Under the pieces are notes generated by a model, which was given only the letters and a program-made list of their open reading frames with translations, had not been told where the DNA came from and did not search any database. This document shows positions 14,975 through 22,950 of a DNA stretch of 35,500 nt, piece after piece. Source of the stretch: Candidatus Woesearchaeota archaeon CG_4_10_14_0_2_um_filter_33_13 (GTDB lineage Archaea; Nanobdellota; Nanobdellia; Woesearchaeales; GW2011-AR9). Position numbers and translations under genes: made by a program. The DNA is taken from contig PFNQ01000048.1 of the NCBI GenBank assembly GCA_002792115.1, positions 1 through 35,500 of the forward strand, read 5' to 3'. Within the stretch, counting starts at the first letter, position 1; each line of letters begins with the position of its first letter.

Positions 14975-15451
14975 ATGAGTGCATTATTACAGATGGTTCT
15001 GTTAACTTTAGCTCCGTTCTTAGAATTAAGAGCATCAATACCTTACGGGGTTTTTGCTACTAATTATTCATTGTTGACAGTTTTTACGATTTGTGTGTTA
15101 GTAAACATTATTTTGGGGCCAATCGTTTATTTTTTTTATGACAAAATAATTCACATCTTTTTAAAAATAAAATTTATTGATCGAATTTATCAAAAGATGG
15201 TCTTGAAAACACAGAAAAAAGTTCATCCTTATGTTGAAAAGTATGGTATATTGGGATTAGCTGTTTTTATTGGTGTTCCTCTTCCCGGTTCCGGAGTTTA
15301 TACTGGTGCATTAGCTGCTTATTTACTTGGTTTTAGAAAAAGAGATTTTTTGTTTGCAACTATAATTGGGGTGGTCATTGCGGGAATTATAGTAATGTTA
15401 GTATCTACTGCTGGAAACGGTATTTGGCAGTTTCTAATTAAGAAAGTCTGA
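14975..15451 (+). CDS. Small multidrug export-like membrane protein (PF06695-like)
   Basis: A 158-aa integral membrane protein. LTLAPFLELRASIPYGV near the N-terminus and FIGVPLPGSGVYTGALAAYLLG in the middle are hallmarks of the 'small multi-drug export' family PF06695, which belongs to the wider DedA/SNARE-associated group. About four helices or re-entrant segments are present. The family name rests on weak evidence; members may be lipid scramblases or transporters. GGAAG just before the ATG at 14975 is a weak ribosome site. It probably shares a transcript with the upstream 42-aa zinc ribbon. Confidence 0.85.
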   Translation: MSALLQMVLLTLAPFLELRASIPYGVFATNYSLLTVFTICVLVNIILGPIVYFFYDKIIHIFLKIKFIDRIYQKMVLKTQKKVHPYVEKYGILGLAVFIGVPLPGSGVYTGALAAYLLGFRKRDFLFATIIGVVIAGIIVMLVSTAGNGIWQFLIKKV

Positions 15452-15479
15452 AGATTTAATTTGTTGTAGTGTCTTATAT

Positions 15480-15875
15480 TTAACTTAATCTCTCATCAAT
15501 TTCTTTAGCAACTTCTTTTAGTTGGTTAAAGATACCTTCTATGTCTCTATGCATATCTTTAATCATCTCTTGTAGGTTAGCCTCTCTTAATAGATAACCG
15601 CCTTGTTCTCTAATTACAATTCCAGAATCCATCAATTTAGTAAGGTGATGAACAACCGTTCCCCGGCTTAGGTGTAATCTTTCAGCTACTTCATCCGAAG
15701 TAACGGGATTGTTATTCTTAGATCTTTTGACTAATGTAATAAATACTCGAAAACAACTGCTGTCTTTATCTCTTAAGTTGAACAATCCTAAAGAATTTCC
15801 TAACCATTGAAGCTCTTCATTGACATTATCTGCCGCTTTTCTACGAATTCTCACAATTGTAATGCGATTGGCCAT
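15480..15875 (-). CDS. Winged-helix transcriptional regulator, candidate heat-shock regulator
   Basis: A 131-aa MarR/ArsR-like winged helix protein. Residues about 55-95 form the DNA-binding unit: VTSDEVAERLHLSRGTVVHHLTKLMDSGIVIREQGGYLLRE, with a clear recognition helix and wing. The C-terminal 35 residues form a helix suited to dimerisation. It is divergent from grpE-dnaK-dnaJ, sharing a 141-nt control region. Archaeal heat-shock repressors such as Phr and HSR1 are also winged-helix proteins near the genes they control, so a role in chaperone regulation is a fair inference; direct sequence kinship with Phr is not claimed. TTAAAAATA at 15896-15904 suits a leaderless start. Confidence 0.82.
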   Translation of the reverse strand: MANRITIVRIRRKAADNVNEELQWLGNSLGLFNLRDKDSSCFRVFITLVKRSKNNNPVTSDEVAERLHLSRGTVVHHLTKLMDSGIVIREQGGYLLREANLQEMIKDMHRDIEGIFNQLKEVAKEIDERLS

Positions 15876-15909
15876 AACAATGGTGTAATTCTTTTGCTAT
15901 TTTTAAGCA

Positions 15910-15919
15910 TTTCGCGAAA
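15910..15919. promoter_or_regulatory. Palindrome TTTCGCGAAA supplying BRE to both divergent promoters
   Basis: This perfect 10-bp palindrome sits between the regulator and grpE. On the plus strand it gives CGAAAGG directly before TTTATATA (15922-15929). On the minus strand it gives CGAAATGC directly before TTAAAAATA (15904-15896). CGAAA upstream of TATA is the archaeal BRE pattern, so one element could recruit TFB in either direction. Confidence 0.65.
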
Positions 15920-15921
15920 GG

Positions 15922-15929
15922 TTTATATA
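15922..15929 (+). promoter_or_regulatory. TATA box of the grpE-dnaK-dnaJ operon
   Basis: TTTATATA follows the BRE-like CGAAAGG. Standard spacing places the transcription start near 15948-15954, about 65 nt before the grpE ATG, leaving a real 5' leader unlike many neighbours. Confidence 0.75.
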
Positions 15930-15953
15930 CTACATGCAACTTAGCTAGTTTTA

Positions 15954-15970
15954 GTTGACCTTAAGTCAAC
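15954..15970. promoter_or_regulatory. Operator-like inverted repeat GTTGAC-N5-GTCAAC
   Basis: A perfect 6-bp inverted repeat with spacer CTTAA lies at or just after the predicted transcription start of the chaperone operon. That is where archaeal repressors of the Phr type block RNA polymerase. The divergent winged-helix protein is the obvious candidate ligand. Binding is inferred, not shown. Confidence 0.6.
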
Positions 15971-15996
15971 AGCAGTTGGTAAAACTGTGCTTAAAA

Positions 15997-16020
15997 ATGG
16001 AGGACCTGTTTAAAGAATGA
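15997..16020 (+). other. Possible 7-codon leader ORF overlapping the grpE start
   Basis: ATGGAGGACCTGTTTAAAGAATGA encodes MEDLFKE and stops in an ATGA overlap with the grpE start at 16017. Its own start contains GGAGG (15999-16003), which is 13 nt from grpE, rather far for a direct ribosome site. It could couple translation or be accidental. Confidence 0.3.
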
Positions 16021-16607
16021 GTTTAAAAAAAGAAAACAAGGTTGAATCAACTGAACCGACTCAAGAGCAAGTTAAAACTGAGCCAGTTCAAGAAAATGTT
16101 GAGAAACAACAAGACCCTTTAATGGAGATGACAGACTTATTAAAAAGAACACAAGCTAATTTTGAAAATTATCGTAAACAAACTGAAAAGCGTGTTGAGG
16201 ACATTCGCTTAATGGCTTCTCGTAATATAATTTCACAGCTTTTACCAGTGATTGATAATTTTGAATTGGCGATAAAGTCTGGTAGTAATAATGTACAAAA
16301 TAATGAGTTGGTTAAAGGTATTGAGTTAATATATTCTCAATTTTTTACAATTCTTGAAGATAATGGTGTAAAGGCTATTGAATCTGAAGGAAAGAAATTT
16401 GATCCCTATCTTCATGAAGCTTTGATCAAAGTGGAGAGCATGCTTCCAGAAAATGTGGTTGTTGAGGAATTACAAAAAGGTTTTACTTTGAACAACGTAG
16501 TAATAAGGCATGCTAAAGTAAAATTATCTTCAGGTAAGAAACTAGAAGTAAAAGAAGAAAATAAAAACGAAAATAAAAACGAAAATAATAATCAGGGAGG
16601 TCAATAA
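16017..16607 (+). CDS. grpE: GrpE nucleotide-exchange factor
   Basis: GrpE releases ADP from DnaK and sets the pace of the chaperone cycle. The 196-aa protein has the family order: a charged N-terminal tail, a long helix (about 35-85, MTDLLKRTQANFENYRKQTEKRVEDIRLMASRNIISQLLPVIDNFELAI), a helical pair, and the C-terminal beta-wing (FDPYLHEALIKVES...VVEELQKGFTLNNVVIRHAKVKLS). The tail ends in an Asn/Glu/Lys-rich repeat. It is the first gene of the operon, 3 nt before dnaK. The Hsp70 system is patchy in archaea and generally regarded as acquired from bacteria. Confidence 0.96.
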   Translation: MSLKKENKVESTEPTQEQVKTEPVQENVEKQQDPLMEMTDLLKRTQANFENYRKQTEKRVEDIRLMASRNIISQLLPVIDNFELAIKSGSNNVQNNELVKGIELIYSQFFTILEDNGVKAIESEGKKFDPYLHEALIKVESMLPENVVVEELQKGFTLNNVVIRHAKVKLSSGKKLEVKEENKNENKNENNNQGGQ

Positions 16608-16610
16608 AAA

Positions 16611-18470
16611 ATGACAGATAAAAAATTTAGTGGAGCAACAATTGGAATTGATTTAGGTACAACCTTTTCAGCTATGGCTGTATTAGAGGGTGGAAAACCA
16701 AGCATTATTTCTAATGTTGAGGGAACAAGAACTACACCTAGTGTAGTACATATTAAAGATGGCGAAATTATCGTCGGACAGATTGCCAGGAATCAGGCTA
16801 TTGTTGATCCTTCTCATACAATTCGTTCTATTAAAAGAAAGATGGGTAGTAATGAGAAAGTTGAGATTGATGGTAAGGAATACACTCCTGAACAGATCTC
16901 TGCAATGATTTTACAAAAGTTAAAGAAAGATGCAGAAGATTACATTGGGCAGCCTGTTAAGAATGCAGTAATTACTGTACCTGCTTACTTTAATGATTCT
17001 CAAAGACAAGCAACAAAACATGCAGGAGAGATTGCCGGTTTAAACGTATTAAGGATAATCAACGAACCTACTGCAGCAGCATTAGCTTATGGTTTAGATA
17101 AACAAGATAGGACTCACACTATTTTAGTTTTTGACTTTGGTGGTGGAACTTTTGATGTTTCTATCCTTGAATTAGGAGATGGAGTATTTGAAGTTAAAGC
17201 TACTAATGGCGATAACATGTTAGGTGGAGATGATGTTGATGAAATTATCATGAACCATTTAATTAGTAATTTTAAAAAGTCAACTGGGATTAATTTGAAC
17301 AATGATCCAACAGCTGTGCAAAGATTAAAGGAAGCATCAGAGAAAGCAAAGATTGAACTTTCCACTAAGGCTAAGGTTGAGATCAGTTTACCTTTTATCA
17401 CTGCTGATCAAAATGGACCAAAGCATATCAAAGAAGAGTTGACTAAGGCTAAATTTGAAGAATTAATTGCTGACATCTTGCGGAGATTAGAAATACCTAC
17501 TCGAAACGCACTTAAGGACGCAAATTTGAGTTTAGACAAGCTTGACAAAGTTATTTTTGTTGGTGGTTCTACTAGAACTCCTGCAGTGCAAGAATTAGTT
17601 AAGAGATTAACCGGAAAGGAAGGAGACAAATCAGTTAATCCTGACGAGGCAGTAGCAGTAGGTGCAGCAATCCAAGCTGGAGTTATGGCTGGAGACGTTA
17701 AAGATGTTTTATTATTAGATGTCACACCTCTATCACTCGGTATTGAAACACTTGGCGGAGTTTTTACTAAGTTGATTGATCGTAACAGTACGATTCCAAC
17801 TAGGAAAAGCCAAGTGTTCAGTACCGCAGCTGATAATCAGACTGCAGTAACTATTAGGGTTGCACAGGGTGAAAGGTCAATGTTTAACGACAACAAGTTG
17901 TTAGGTCAATTTGATCTAGTTGGTATTCCACCAGCTCCGAGGGGAGTTCCTCAAGTTGAAGTCACTTTTGATATTGATGCTAACGGAATACTTAACGTCG
18001 GAGCTAAGGATCTTGGTACTGGAAAAGAACAGACTATCAAACTTACTGGATCAAGCAGCTTGAGTAAAGATGAAGTTGAGAAGATGCGTCAAGATGCAGA
18101 GAAGTATGCTGCTGAAGATGAGCAAAAGAAAGCTAAGATTGAAGCAGACAACAATGCTGAATCTGTTATCTTTCAAACAAAAAAAGTCTTGGATGAGTTT
18201 AAGGACAAGGTTGATGCAGCTACCAAGAAAAAGATTGAGGATAAGATCAAAGAGTTAGAAGAAGCTAAAGTTAAAGGCGATACTACTGAGATCAACCAGA
18301 AGATTGAAGAAGTTAACAAAGTTGTCCAAGAGATTGGTGCTAAAGTGTATCAAGATGCTGCTGCTAAAGGGCAAGCTGAACAACCTCAGAATGATGGGGA
18401 AGAGAAAACTGAAAGCAAGAAGAAGGGCGAGAAGGTAGTTGACGCTGACTTCAAAGAAAAGAAAGGATAA
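16611..18470 (+). CDS. dnaK: DnaK (Hsp70) chaperone
   Basis: An ATP-dependent Hsp70 of 619 aa, normal bacterial-type length. [17 protein letters not shown] is the phosphate-1 loop, [20 protein letters not shown] the conserved second block, [15 protein letters not shown] and [14 protein letters not shown] the phosphate-2 region, and [12 protein letters not shown] the adenosine motif. The hydrophobic linker [19 protein letters not shown] leads to the substrate-binding domain and a Lys/Glu-rich helical lid. No EEVD tail is present. GGGAGGTC before the start gives a good ribosome site. It partners with the GrpE and DnaJ of the same operon, although two unrelated genes lie between dnaK and dnaJ. 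Confidence 0.98.
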   Translation: MTDKKFSGATIGIDLGTTFSAMAVLEGGKPSIISNVEGTRTTPSVVHIKDGEIIVGQIARNQAIVDPSHTIRSIKRKMGSNEKVEIDGKEYTPEQISAMILQKLKKDAEDYIGQPVKNAVITVPAYFNDSQRQATKHAGEIAGLNVLRIINEPTAAALAYGLDKQDRTHTILVFDFGGGTFDVSILELGDGVFEVKATNGDNMLGGDDVDEIIMNHLISNFKKSTGINLNNDPTAVQRLKEASEKAKIELSTKAKVEISLPFITADQNGPKHIKEELTKAKFEELIADILRRLEIPTRNALKDANLSLDKLDKVIFVGGSTRTPAVQELVKRLTGKEGDKSVNPDEAVAVGAAIQAGVMAGDVKDVLLLDVTPLSLGIETLGGVFTKLIDRNSTIPTRKSQVFSTAADNQTAVTIRVAQGERSMFNDNKLLGQFDLVGIPPAPRGVPQVEVTFDIDANGILNVGAKDLGTGKEQTIKLTGSSSLSKDEVEKMRQDAEKYAAEDEQKKAKIEADNNAESVIFQTKKVLDEFKDKVDAATKKKIEDKIKELEEAKVKGDTTEINQKIEEVNKVVQEIGAKVYQDAAAKGQAEQPQNDGEEKTESKKKGEKVVDADFKEKKG

Positions 18471-18507
18471 GTTTTTAACTTATTTATTTTTTTAATTTTT
18501 ATTTTTA
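18471..18507 (+). terminator. T-rich segment after dnaK, possible partial terminator
   Basis: GTTTTTAACTTATTTATTTTTTTAATTTTTATTTTT follows the dnaK stop and precedes the next gene by a few bases. It could attenuate downstream genes, giving more GrpE/DnaK than DnaJ. Confidence 0.4.
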
Positions 18508-18510
18508 AAG

Positions 18511-19845
18511 ATGGCAGAGATTAATTTCGATGAGTATGAAGTTACTGCTAGTCACAATTCTGATTTGTTAACTCAAGATCTAATTTTTCAAGGAATTCTT
18601 AATGGAGCACGATTTAGTGATTTTGGTTTAAGTTTTGATTATCCTTTGATGTATTATGATCATCGCACCGGAGATATTGGTTGGAACAAGAAACAAGTTA
18701 CAGAAATTAGAGAGACCCTATTAACTTTGGAGCAATATGATCAGTTAATTAAATTACTTGATAACAATCTTTCTGAGTATAAATTATTTCTTAAAAGATT
18801 TTCCAATGAATTAATGCTGGCAAAGGATACCTCTGAGGTAATTAAAGAGTTCTTTACACATTCTATAATGGTTACGAAGGCTATTGCATTGCATATTTTT
18901 GAATATGGTCTTAGTAACTATCTAGAAAAACACGGCGTTAAACTTGAATCACTAAATTCTTATACTACTGAAACTGCTAAAGCAATGTCTTTACTGAAAA
19001 ATATTTCTGTCAAATTTAATTCCAAATTAATCTTATTTAAAGAAGGGGGATCTTTAGATCTAGAGCTTAAGAAGGCCTTAATTAGTTTTATTGATGAATT
19101 TGGATATTTGGGGATGATCTACTTTAAAGGTAGTCCTTGGACACTTTGGGATGTTATTGAGATGGTTAATAATTCTATTAATCTTCCTGAAGGAAAACAA
19201 GGTTCTGATAATAATTTGGATAATAAATATGTTTATTATTTAGAACAGTTAATCCGCTTAAGAACAGAATCGTGGGAAGTAATGTGTCGTGCGTGTTATC
19301 TTTTTAGGACGATGGTTAAAGATAATTTCTCCGAAATAATTAATTATAATAATCTATTGGAGATGCGAATTAGTGAAGTTATTGATGTCTTGTCTGGAAA
19401 GTTTGTTGATAAAGTAGAGGTGAGTTCTAGAAAATATTTTTTATTACAGTTAACAAAGGACGGTTTAGAAATTTCAAAAGTTACTAAGAAGAGTATCTCA
19501 GAAAAAAATAATCTTTGTGTTGAAAAGATTGTTAAGGGTCAAATAGCACATTTAGGTAAGGTTGTTGGTAAGGCCAAAGTCGTTTTGAGTCCTAAGGAAT
19601 GTGATAAGGTTGATGTTGGCGATATAATTATAGCTAAAATGTCAACTCCTGATTATCTACCTGCGATGGTTAAGGCAGCAGCTTTCGTAACAGATGTTGG
19701 AGGAATAACTTCTCATGCTTCAATTGTTTCTAGAGAAATGAAAAAGCCATGCATCATTGGAACTAAAATTGCTACTCACATTTTTAATGATGGAGATTTA
19801 ATTGAGGTTGATGCTAATACTGGCGTTGTGAGGATAATAAAATGA
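18511..19845 (+). CDS. Stand-alone PEP-utilising swivelling-domain protein
   Basis: A 444-aa protein whose last ~90 residues form the phosphohistidine ('mobile') domain of PEP synthase and related enzymes: GQIAHLGKVVGKAKVV...GDIIIAKMSTPDYLPAM...FVTDVGGITSHASIVSREMKKPCIIGT, with the phosphorylatable His in TSHAS. The first ~340 residues are helical; FIDEFGYLGMIYFKGSPWTLWD resembles the linker region of PEP-synthase/rifampicin-phosphotransferase proteins. The ATP-grasp domain and the PEP-binding barrel are both absent, so catalysis would need a partner enzyme supplied elsewhere. It lies between dnaK and dnaJ and overlaps the HD gene by 4 nt (ATGA). Its role with chaperones is unknown. Confidence 0.8.
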   Translation: MAEINFDEYEVTASHNSDLLTQDLIFQGILNGARFSDFGLSFDYPLMYYDHRTGDIGWNKKQVTEIRETLLTLEQYDQLIKLLDNNLSEYKLFLKRFSNELMLAKDTSEVIKEFFTHSIMVTKAIALHIFEYGLSNYLEKHGVKLESLNSYTTETAKAMSLLKNISVKFNSKLILFKEGGSLDLELKKALISFIDEFGYLGMIYFKGSPWTLWDVIEMVNNSINLPEGKQGSDNNLDNKYVYYLEQLIRLRTESWEVMCRACYLFRTMVKDNFSEIINYNNLLEMRISEVIDVLSGKFVDKVEVSSRKYFLLQLTKDGLEISKVTKKSISEKNNLCVEKIVKGQIAHLGKVVGKAKVVLSPKECDKVDVGDIIIAKMSTPDYLPAMVKAAAFVTDVGGITSHASIVSREMKKPCIIGTKIATHIFNDGDLIEVDANTGVVRIIK

Positions 19846-20465
19846 ACTCAACGAGACAAATGAATCTGCCGACAGAACAAGAATGCTTGCAGTACTTTGA
19901 AGAGTTTAAAGTACCTAGCAATATTTTCAAGCATTGTTTGAAGGTGCAGAGTGTTTCAGTATTTTTAGCAGAAAAACTAATTCAAGATGGAATATCTGTC
20001 AATGTCCAATTAGTTAGTTGTTTATCATTAATTCATGATCTTTTTAAACCAGTTGTTATTGAAAATTTTAAGCCCTTTAGCGGTGAGGTAGTTACTCCTG
20101 AACAAATATCTATTTGGAAAGAATTAAGGGAAAAATATTCTGGTAAGTTTGAGAATGATATTGCGTACGAATTTTTTAAGGAGGAATACCCGCTTCTGGC
20201 TTTAACAATAAAAAATGGTTGTGATCCTGGACAAGAAAAGGAGTCTTGGGAAGAGAAGATTGTCCATTATGTTGATTGGAGAACCTCTGAAGATCAATTA
20301 ATTTCATTAAATACCAGAATGGATATCTTAGAGAAACGTTATCCCAATGAGGAGAAATGGGGATTATTTAGGCAGATTGCACAAGATACAGAGAAAGATT
20401 TATTTAACCAACTTAGATTCAAACCAGAACAATTAGCAGAAGAGATGAACAGAAATGGCCAATAA
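19842..20465 (+). CDS. HD-domain phosphohydrolase
   Basis: A 207-aa soluble protein with an HD-type metal site: His in IFKHCLKVQ, the His-Asp doublet in LSLIHDLFKP, and a distal Asp in KIVHYVDWRTSEDQ. HD proteins hydrolyse phosphates of nucleotides or other small molecules. The spacing resembles the small HD family found in tRNA- or nucleotide-related hydrolases, but the substrate cannot be read. The start is an ATGA overlap on the swivelling-domain gene, and the 3' end overlaps dnaJ by 11 nt, so the three are translationally linked. Its place with a phosphohistidine protein hints at a shared phosphate-transfer function. Confidence 0.78.
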   Translation: MNSTRQMNLPTEQECLQYFEEFKVPSNIFKHCLKVQSVSVFLAEKLIQDGISVNVQLVSCLSLIHDLFKPVVIENFKPFSGEVVTPEQISIWKELREKYSGKFENDIAYEFFKEEYPLLALTIKNGCDPGQEKESWEEKIVHYVDWRTSEDQLISLNTRMDILEKRYPNEEKWGLFRQIAQDTEKDLFNQLRFKPEQLAEEMNRNGQ

Positions 20466-21570
20466 AGATTATTATAAGATTTTAGGAGTAGAAAAGAGTG
20501 CAACTAAAGAAGAGATCAAAAAAGCGTTTAAGAAATTAGCGTTAAAATTTCATCCAGACAGAGCTCCCGAAGATAAGAAGAAAGAGTCCGAAGAACAATT
20601 TAAAGAAATTAATGAGGCCGTTTCTGTTTTAGGTGATGATAAGAAAAGACAACAGTATGATCAGTATGGAAGTTCTGCTTTTCAAGGTGGATCTTCTGGA
20701 TTTGAAGGGTTTGATTATTCTGATGTAATGTCACAGTTCCGTTCTGGTGCGTTTGGAAATTTTGATGACATTTTTGAAAGTCTGTTTGGTGGTGGAAGTA
20801 GCAGAGGAAAAAGTAGAGCAAGAAGAGGAAATGATTTAGCATATGAAACTTCTATCACTTTAGAAGAGGTTGCTAAGGGAACGAAACAGGAATTAAATCT
20901 AAATAAGTTAGAACATTGTCCGGAATGTCATGGTAAGGGTGCTAAAGAATTTACTCAATGTCATCATTGTCACGGTTCTGGTTACATGAAAAAAACTCAG
21001 AGAACACCATTTGGATTGTTTCAACAAACCGGTCCATGTCCTTATTGTAATGGTCAAGGTCAATTACCAAAAGATTCTTGCAGTAGTTGTGGTGGGGACG
21101 GATTAATTAGAAAAAGAAAAGATATTGAAATTGAAATTCCTGCAGGAGTAGAAGACGGAATGCGTTTAAGAGTTGCAGGAGAAGGTGAAGTTGGTTCACA
21201 AGGTGGGCCAAGTGGTGATTTGTATGTTATCATCAGTGTTAAGGAACATAAATTCTTTGAAAGAGATGAAGATGATTTGTTAATAACAATCCCCATTTCA
21301 TTTACTCAAGCTGTTTTAGGAGATGAAATTGAGGTTCCAACTATTACTGGAAAAGCAACGTTAACAATTCCTGCCGGTACAGATTCAGAAACTACATTTA
21401 GAATGAGGGGGCAAGGTATGCCACATCTGCGTGGTTCTGGTAAGGGAGATCAAATGGTTAAAATGCAGATTGAAGTTCCAAAGAAATTGAATAAGAAACA
21501 AAAAGATTCTTTAAAACAGTTTGGTGAGGATAAACCAAGTAAAAGTTTCTTTAAGAAGTTTTTTGGATAA
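20455..21570 (+). CDS. dnaJ: DnaJ (Hsp40) co-chaperone, type I
   Basis: A full 371-aa type I DnaJ. The N-terminal J-domain has KFHPDRAPED with the HPD tripeptide that triggers DnaK ATPase. A Gly/Phe-rich segment follows (about 75-120). The zinc region has four CxxCxGxG repeats: CPECHGKG, CHHCHGSG, CPYCNGQG and CSSCGGDG. The C-terminal substrate-binding domain includes DLYVIISVKEHKFFERDEDDL. It delivers unfolded clients to DnaK. The start lies 11 nt inside the HD gene. T-rich sequence after the stop (21571-21625) probably ends the operon. Confidence 0.98.
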   Translation: MANKDYYKILGVEKSATKEEIKKAFKKLALKFHPDRAPEDKKKESEEQFKEINEAVSVLGDDKKRQQYDQYGSSAFQGGSSGFEGFDYSDVMSQFRSGAFGNFDDIFESLFGGGSSRGKSRARRGNDLAYETSITLEEVAKGTKQELNLNKLEHCPECHGKGAKEFTQCHHCHGSGYMKKTQRTPFGLFQQTGPCPYCNGQGQLPKDSCSSCGGDGLIRKRKDIEIEIPAGVEDGMRLRVAGEGEVGSQGGPSGDLYVIISVKEHKFFERDEDDLLITIPISFTQAVLGDEIEVPTITGKATLTIPAGTDSETTFRMRGQGMPHLRGSGKGDQMVKMQIEVPKKLNKKQKDSLKQFGEDKPSKSFFKKFFG

Positions 21571-21648
21571 TTTCTTGTTAATTATCTTTTTATTTATCTT
21601 TTTATTTTCATAAATTATTAAATTAGTTTTATTTTTAAGTCTTATTTT
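21571..21648. terminator. T-rich convergent spacer after dnaJ
   Basis: TTTCTTGTTAATTATCTTTTTATTTATCTTTTTATTTTC follows the dnaJ stop, consistent with oligo-T termination. The next gene is on the opposite strand. Confidence 0.5.
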
Positions 21649-21924
21649 TTAAAAGCCAAATGATTTTTCAAAGCCTTGCATTTCTCTCCATTTTTGTACA
21701 AAATCATCGCCAGTTTCTGTGATAATTAAGTAAGTATTATCTTTGTTATTCTTGACAACTTCAATCATTTCTTTCTCTATTAGTTCATCTAGATATAGCT
21801 TAAGCTGAGCATGGGACAGGTTTGCTTTATACATTAGGTGGGTAGGTTTAATTTTTCCGTTTTTGTTTTGGATTGCTTCTAACATATCCCCCACAATGTC
21901 AATTCTTGTTCTTTTTTTTGCCAT
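21649..21924 (-). CDS. Winged-helix regulator (HTH_45-like)
   Basis: A 91-aa archaeal winged-helix protein. RTRIDIVGDMLEAIQNKNGKIKPTHLMYKANLSHAQLKLYLDELIEKEMIEV carries the helix-turn-helix, and YLITETGDDFVQKWREM the wing and last helix. The 'TGDDF' ending is typical of the HTH_45 group of small archaeal regulators. It overlaps the upstream 7-helix membrane protein gene by 26 nt, so the two are one transcript, and a sensor-to-regulator link is plausible. No operator in this window can be tied to it. Confidence 0.83.
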   Translation of the reverse strand: MAKKRTRIDIVGDMLEAIQNKNGKIKPTHLMYKANLSHAQLKLYLDELIEKEMIEVVKNNKDNTYLIITETGDDFVQKWREMQGFEKSFGF

Positions 21925-22603
21925 AATGTTTGACCATGATAAATCCGGTTAACAATAACCCATAACCTAATAATTGAATTAACTCTGCTAAAACATAAAA
22001 TTGTCTTGTGATCAAAAGGAATATGAAAATTAATTGGCTCAAGGCAATAATCATAAAGGCTTTGTAAATAACCTTAGCAGAAATTTCTTTGTTATTTTTA
22101 CTATTGATTCTTAATTTGTAAAGTATTGATAATATGAACAATAATGTTGTTAAATGGAAAATATAATGTGCTGAGGAAGTAAAATAGGTTATCAAGATAA
22201 GGAAATATATTGTAAATAAAGGCAAAGGCGACCCTTGATTTTTATAATAAACTAAGAATAATAAATAGAATCCTAATAAGGTTAAAAATCGGAATAATAA
22301 TGTTCCCCAGATTGAGAAGATTGCAATTTGTTCTATTGTTTGATAAGCAATAGTAATAAACCCAATTTGTTTAGTATGCCATTCAACATTATAAATTACA
22401 AAGTTAGTAGTTATCTTAAACAGGAAAGAGATCATTAACAATAATGCTCCTCCAGAAAATAAGAGATAATTCTTGTTTTTTCGGTTAAGTTTGTAATATT
22501 GTCTAGTATAATAAGCAATGAGAAACAGTACTACAACGCTGACTACATCTATGACAATATCAATTCCATAAAACCATGGTGGACTATAAACAAGGTTAAC
22601 CAT
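21899..22603 (-). CDS. Seven-helix membrane protein, possible sensor
   Basis: A 234-aa polytopic protein with about seven membrane helices and short loops, ending HYGKKKNKN. It is rich in Phe, Leu, Ile and Tyr, with no recognised catalytic motif. The pattern (N-out, 7 TM, C-in) recalls 7TM sensor modules of archaeal and bacterial histidine kinases, but there is no kinase domain. Its gene runs into the winged-helix gene by 26 nt. A TATA-like TTTTTTAAAC about 20-30 nt upstream fits leaderless transcription. Membrane topology is clear; the sensory role is inference from the pairing. Confidence 0.75.
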   Translation of the reverse strand: MVNLVYSPPWFYGIDIVIDVVSVVVLFLIAYYTRQYYKLNRKNKNYLLFSGGALLLMISFLFKITTNFVIYNVEWHTKQIGFITIAYQTIEQIAIFSIWGTLLFRFLTLLGFYLLFLVYYKNQGSPLPLFTIYFLILITYFTSSAHYIFHLTTLLFILSILYKLRINSKNNKEISAKVIYKAFMIIALSQLIFIFLLITRQFYVLAELIQLLGYGLLLTGFIMVKHYGKKKNKN

Positions 22604-22656
22604 AGACGGAAATTTAACTTTTTAGTTTAAAAAACTTATGCTGTTGGTCTCTAGTA

Positions 22657-22670
22657 GTTCTCTCTAGAAC
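22657..22670. repeat. Inverted repeat GTTCT-N4-AGAAC
   Basis: GTTCTCTCTAGAAC lies between the divergent 7-TM gene and the 51-aa gene, upstream of both predicted promoters. It could bind a dimeric regulator such as the neighbouring winged-helix protein. The 5-bp arms are short enough to be chance. Confidence 0.35.
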
Positions 22671-22725
22671 ACATCTGCAATGGTCATTTATAAGAGTTTT
22701 ACAAATTAGTTGTTGGTGATAACAA

Positions 22726-22881
22726 ATGAAAACAAAGACTAACTTAATTAAGGATAAAGGATCTTACACCGGCTTTTTAAATTGGTTAAAAGCCGATGAA
22801 AGAGAATATTTGAAGTATCGGAAAGAGAAAGAAGATAAGGGTCAGCATTGGAACAAACAATTTGTTCAGAATTATTTTTAG
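22726..22881 (+). CDS. 51-aa charged protein (missing from ORF track)
   Basis: ATG at 22726 begins a 51-codon frame ending TAG. GGTGAT at 22714-22719 lies 6 nt upstream as a clear Shine-Dalgarno, and TTTATAAG at 22687-22694 is a TATA box. The product (MKTKTNLIKDKGSYTGFLNWLKADEREYLKY... ending KQFVQNYF) is highly charged and probably helical, with aromatic residues at regular spacing. No zinc motif or membrane segment is present. Family unknown. Support comes from promoter, ribosome site and codon use together. Confidence 0.65.
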   Translation: MKTKTNLIKDKGSYTGFLNWLKADEREYLKYRKEKEDKGQHWNKQFVQNYF

Positions 22882-22950
22882 TGTGATCTCTTATTTTCTT
22901 ACTTTCCATTTTTCAGTTAAATTTAATAAGGGTGCGTAATTTATAGTTTT

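Noticed and set aside
16561-16600. GAAAATAAAAAC repeat
   Set aside because: It is the coding repeat for the NENKNEN tail of GrpE, not an intergenic element.
18070-18258. 62-aa ORF in another frame of dnaK
   Set aside because: Shadow of the Lys/Glu-rich lid region; Met/Arg/Lys-biased composition typical of a frame-shifted reading.
18511-19845. Calling this gene a PEP synthase
   Set aside because: Only the swivelling domain and helical linker are present; the ATP-grasp and PEP-binding barrel are absent, so the enzyme name would mislead.
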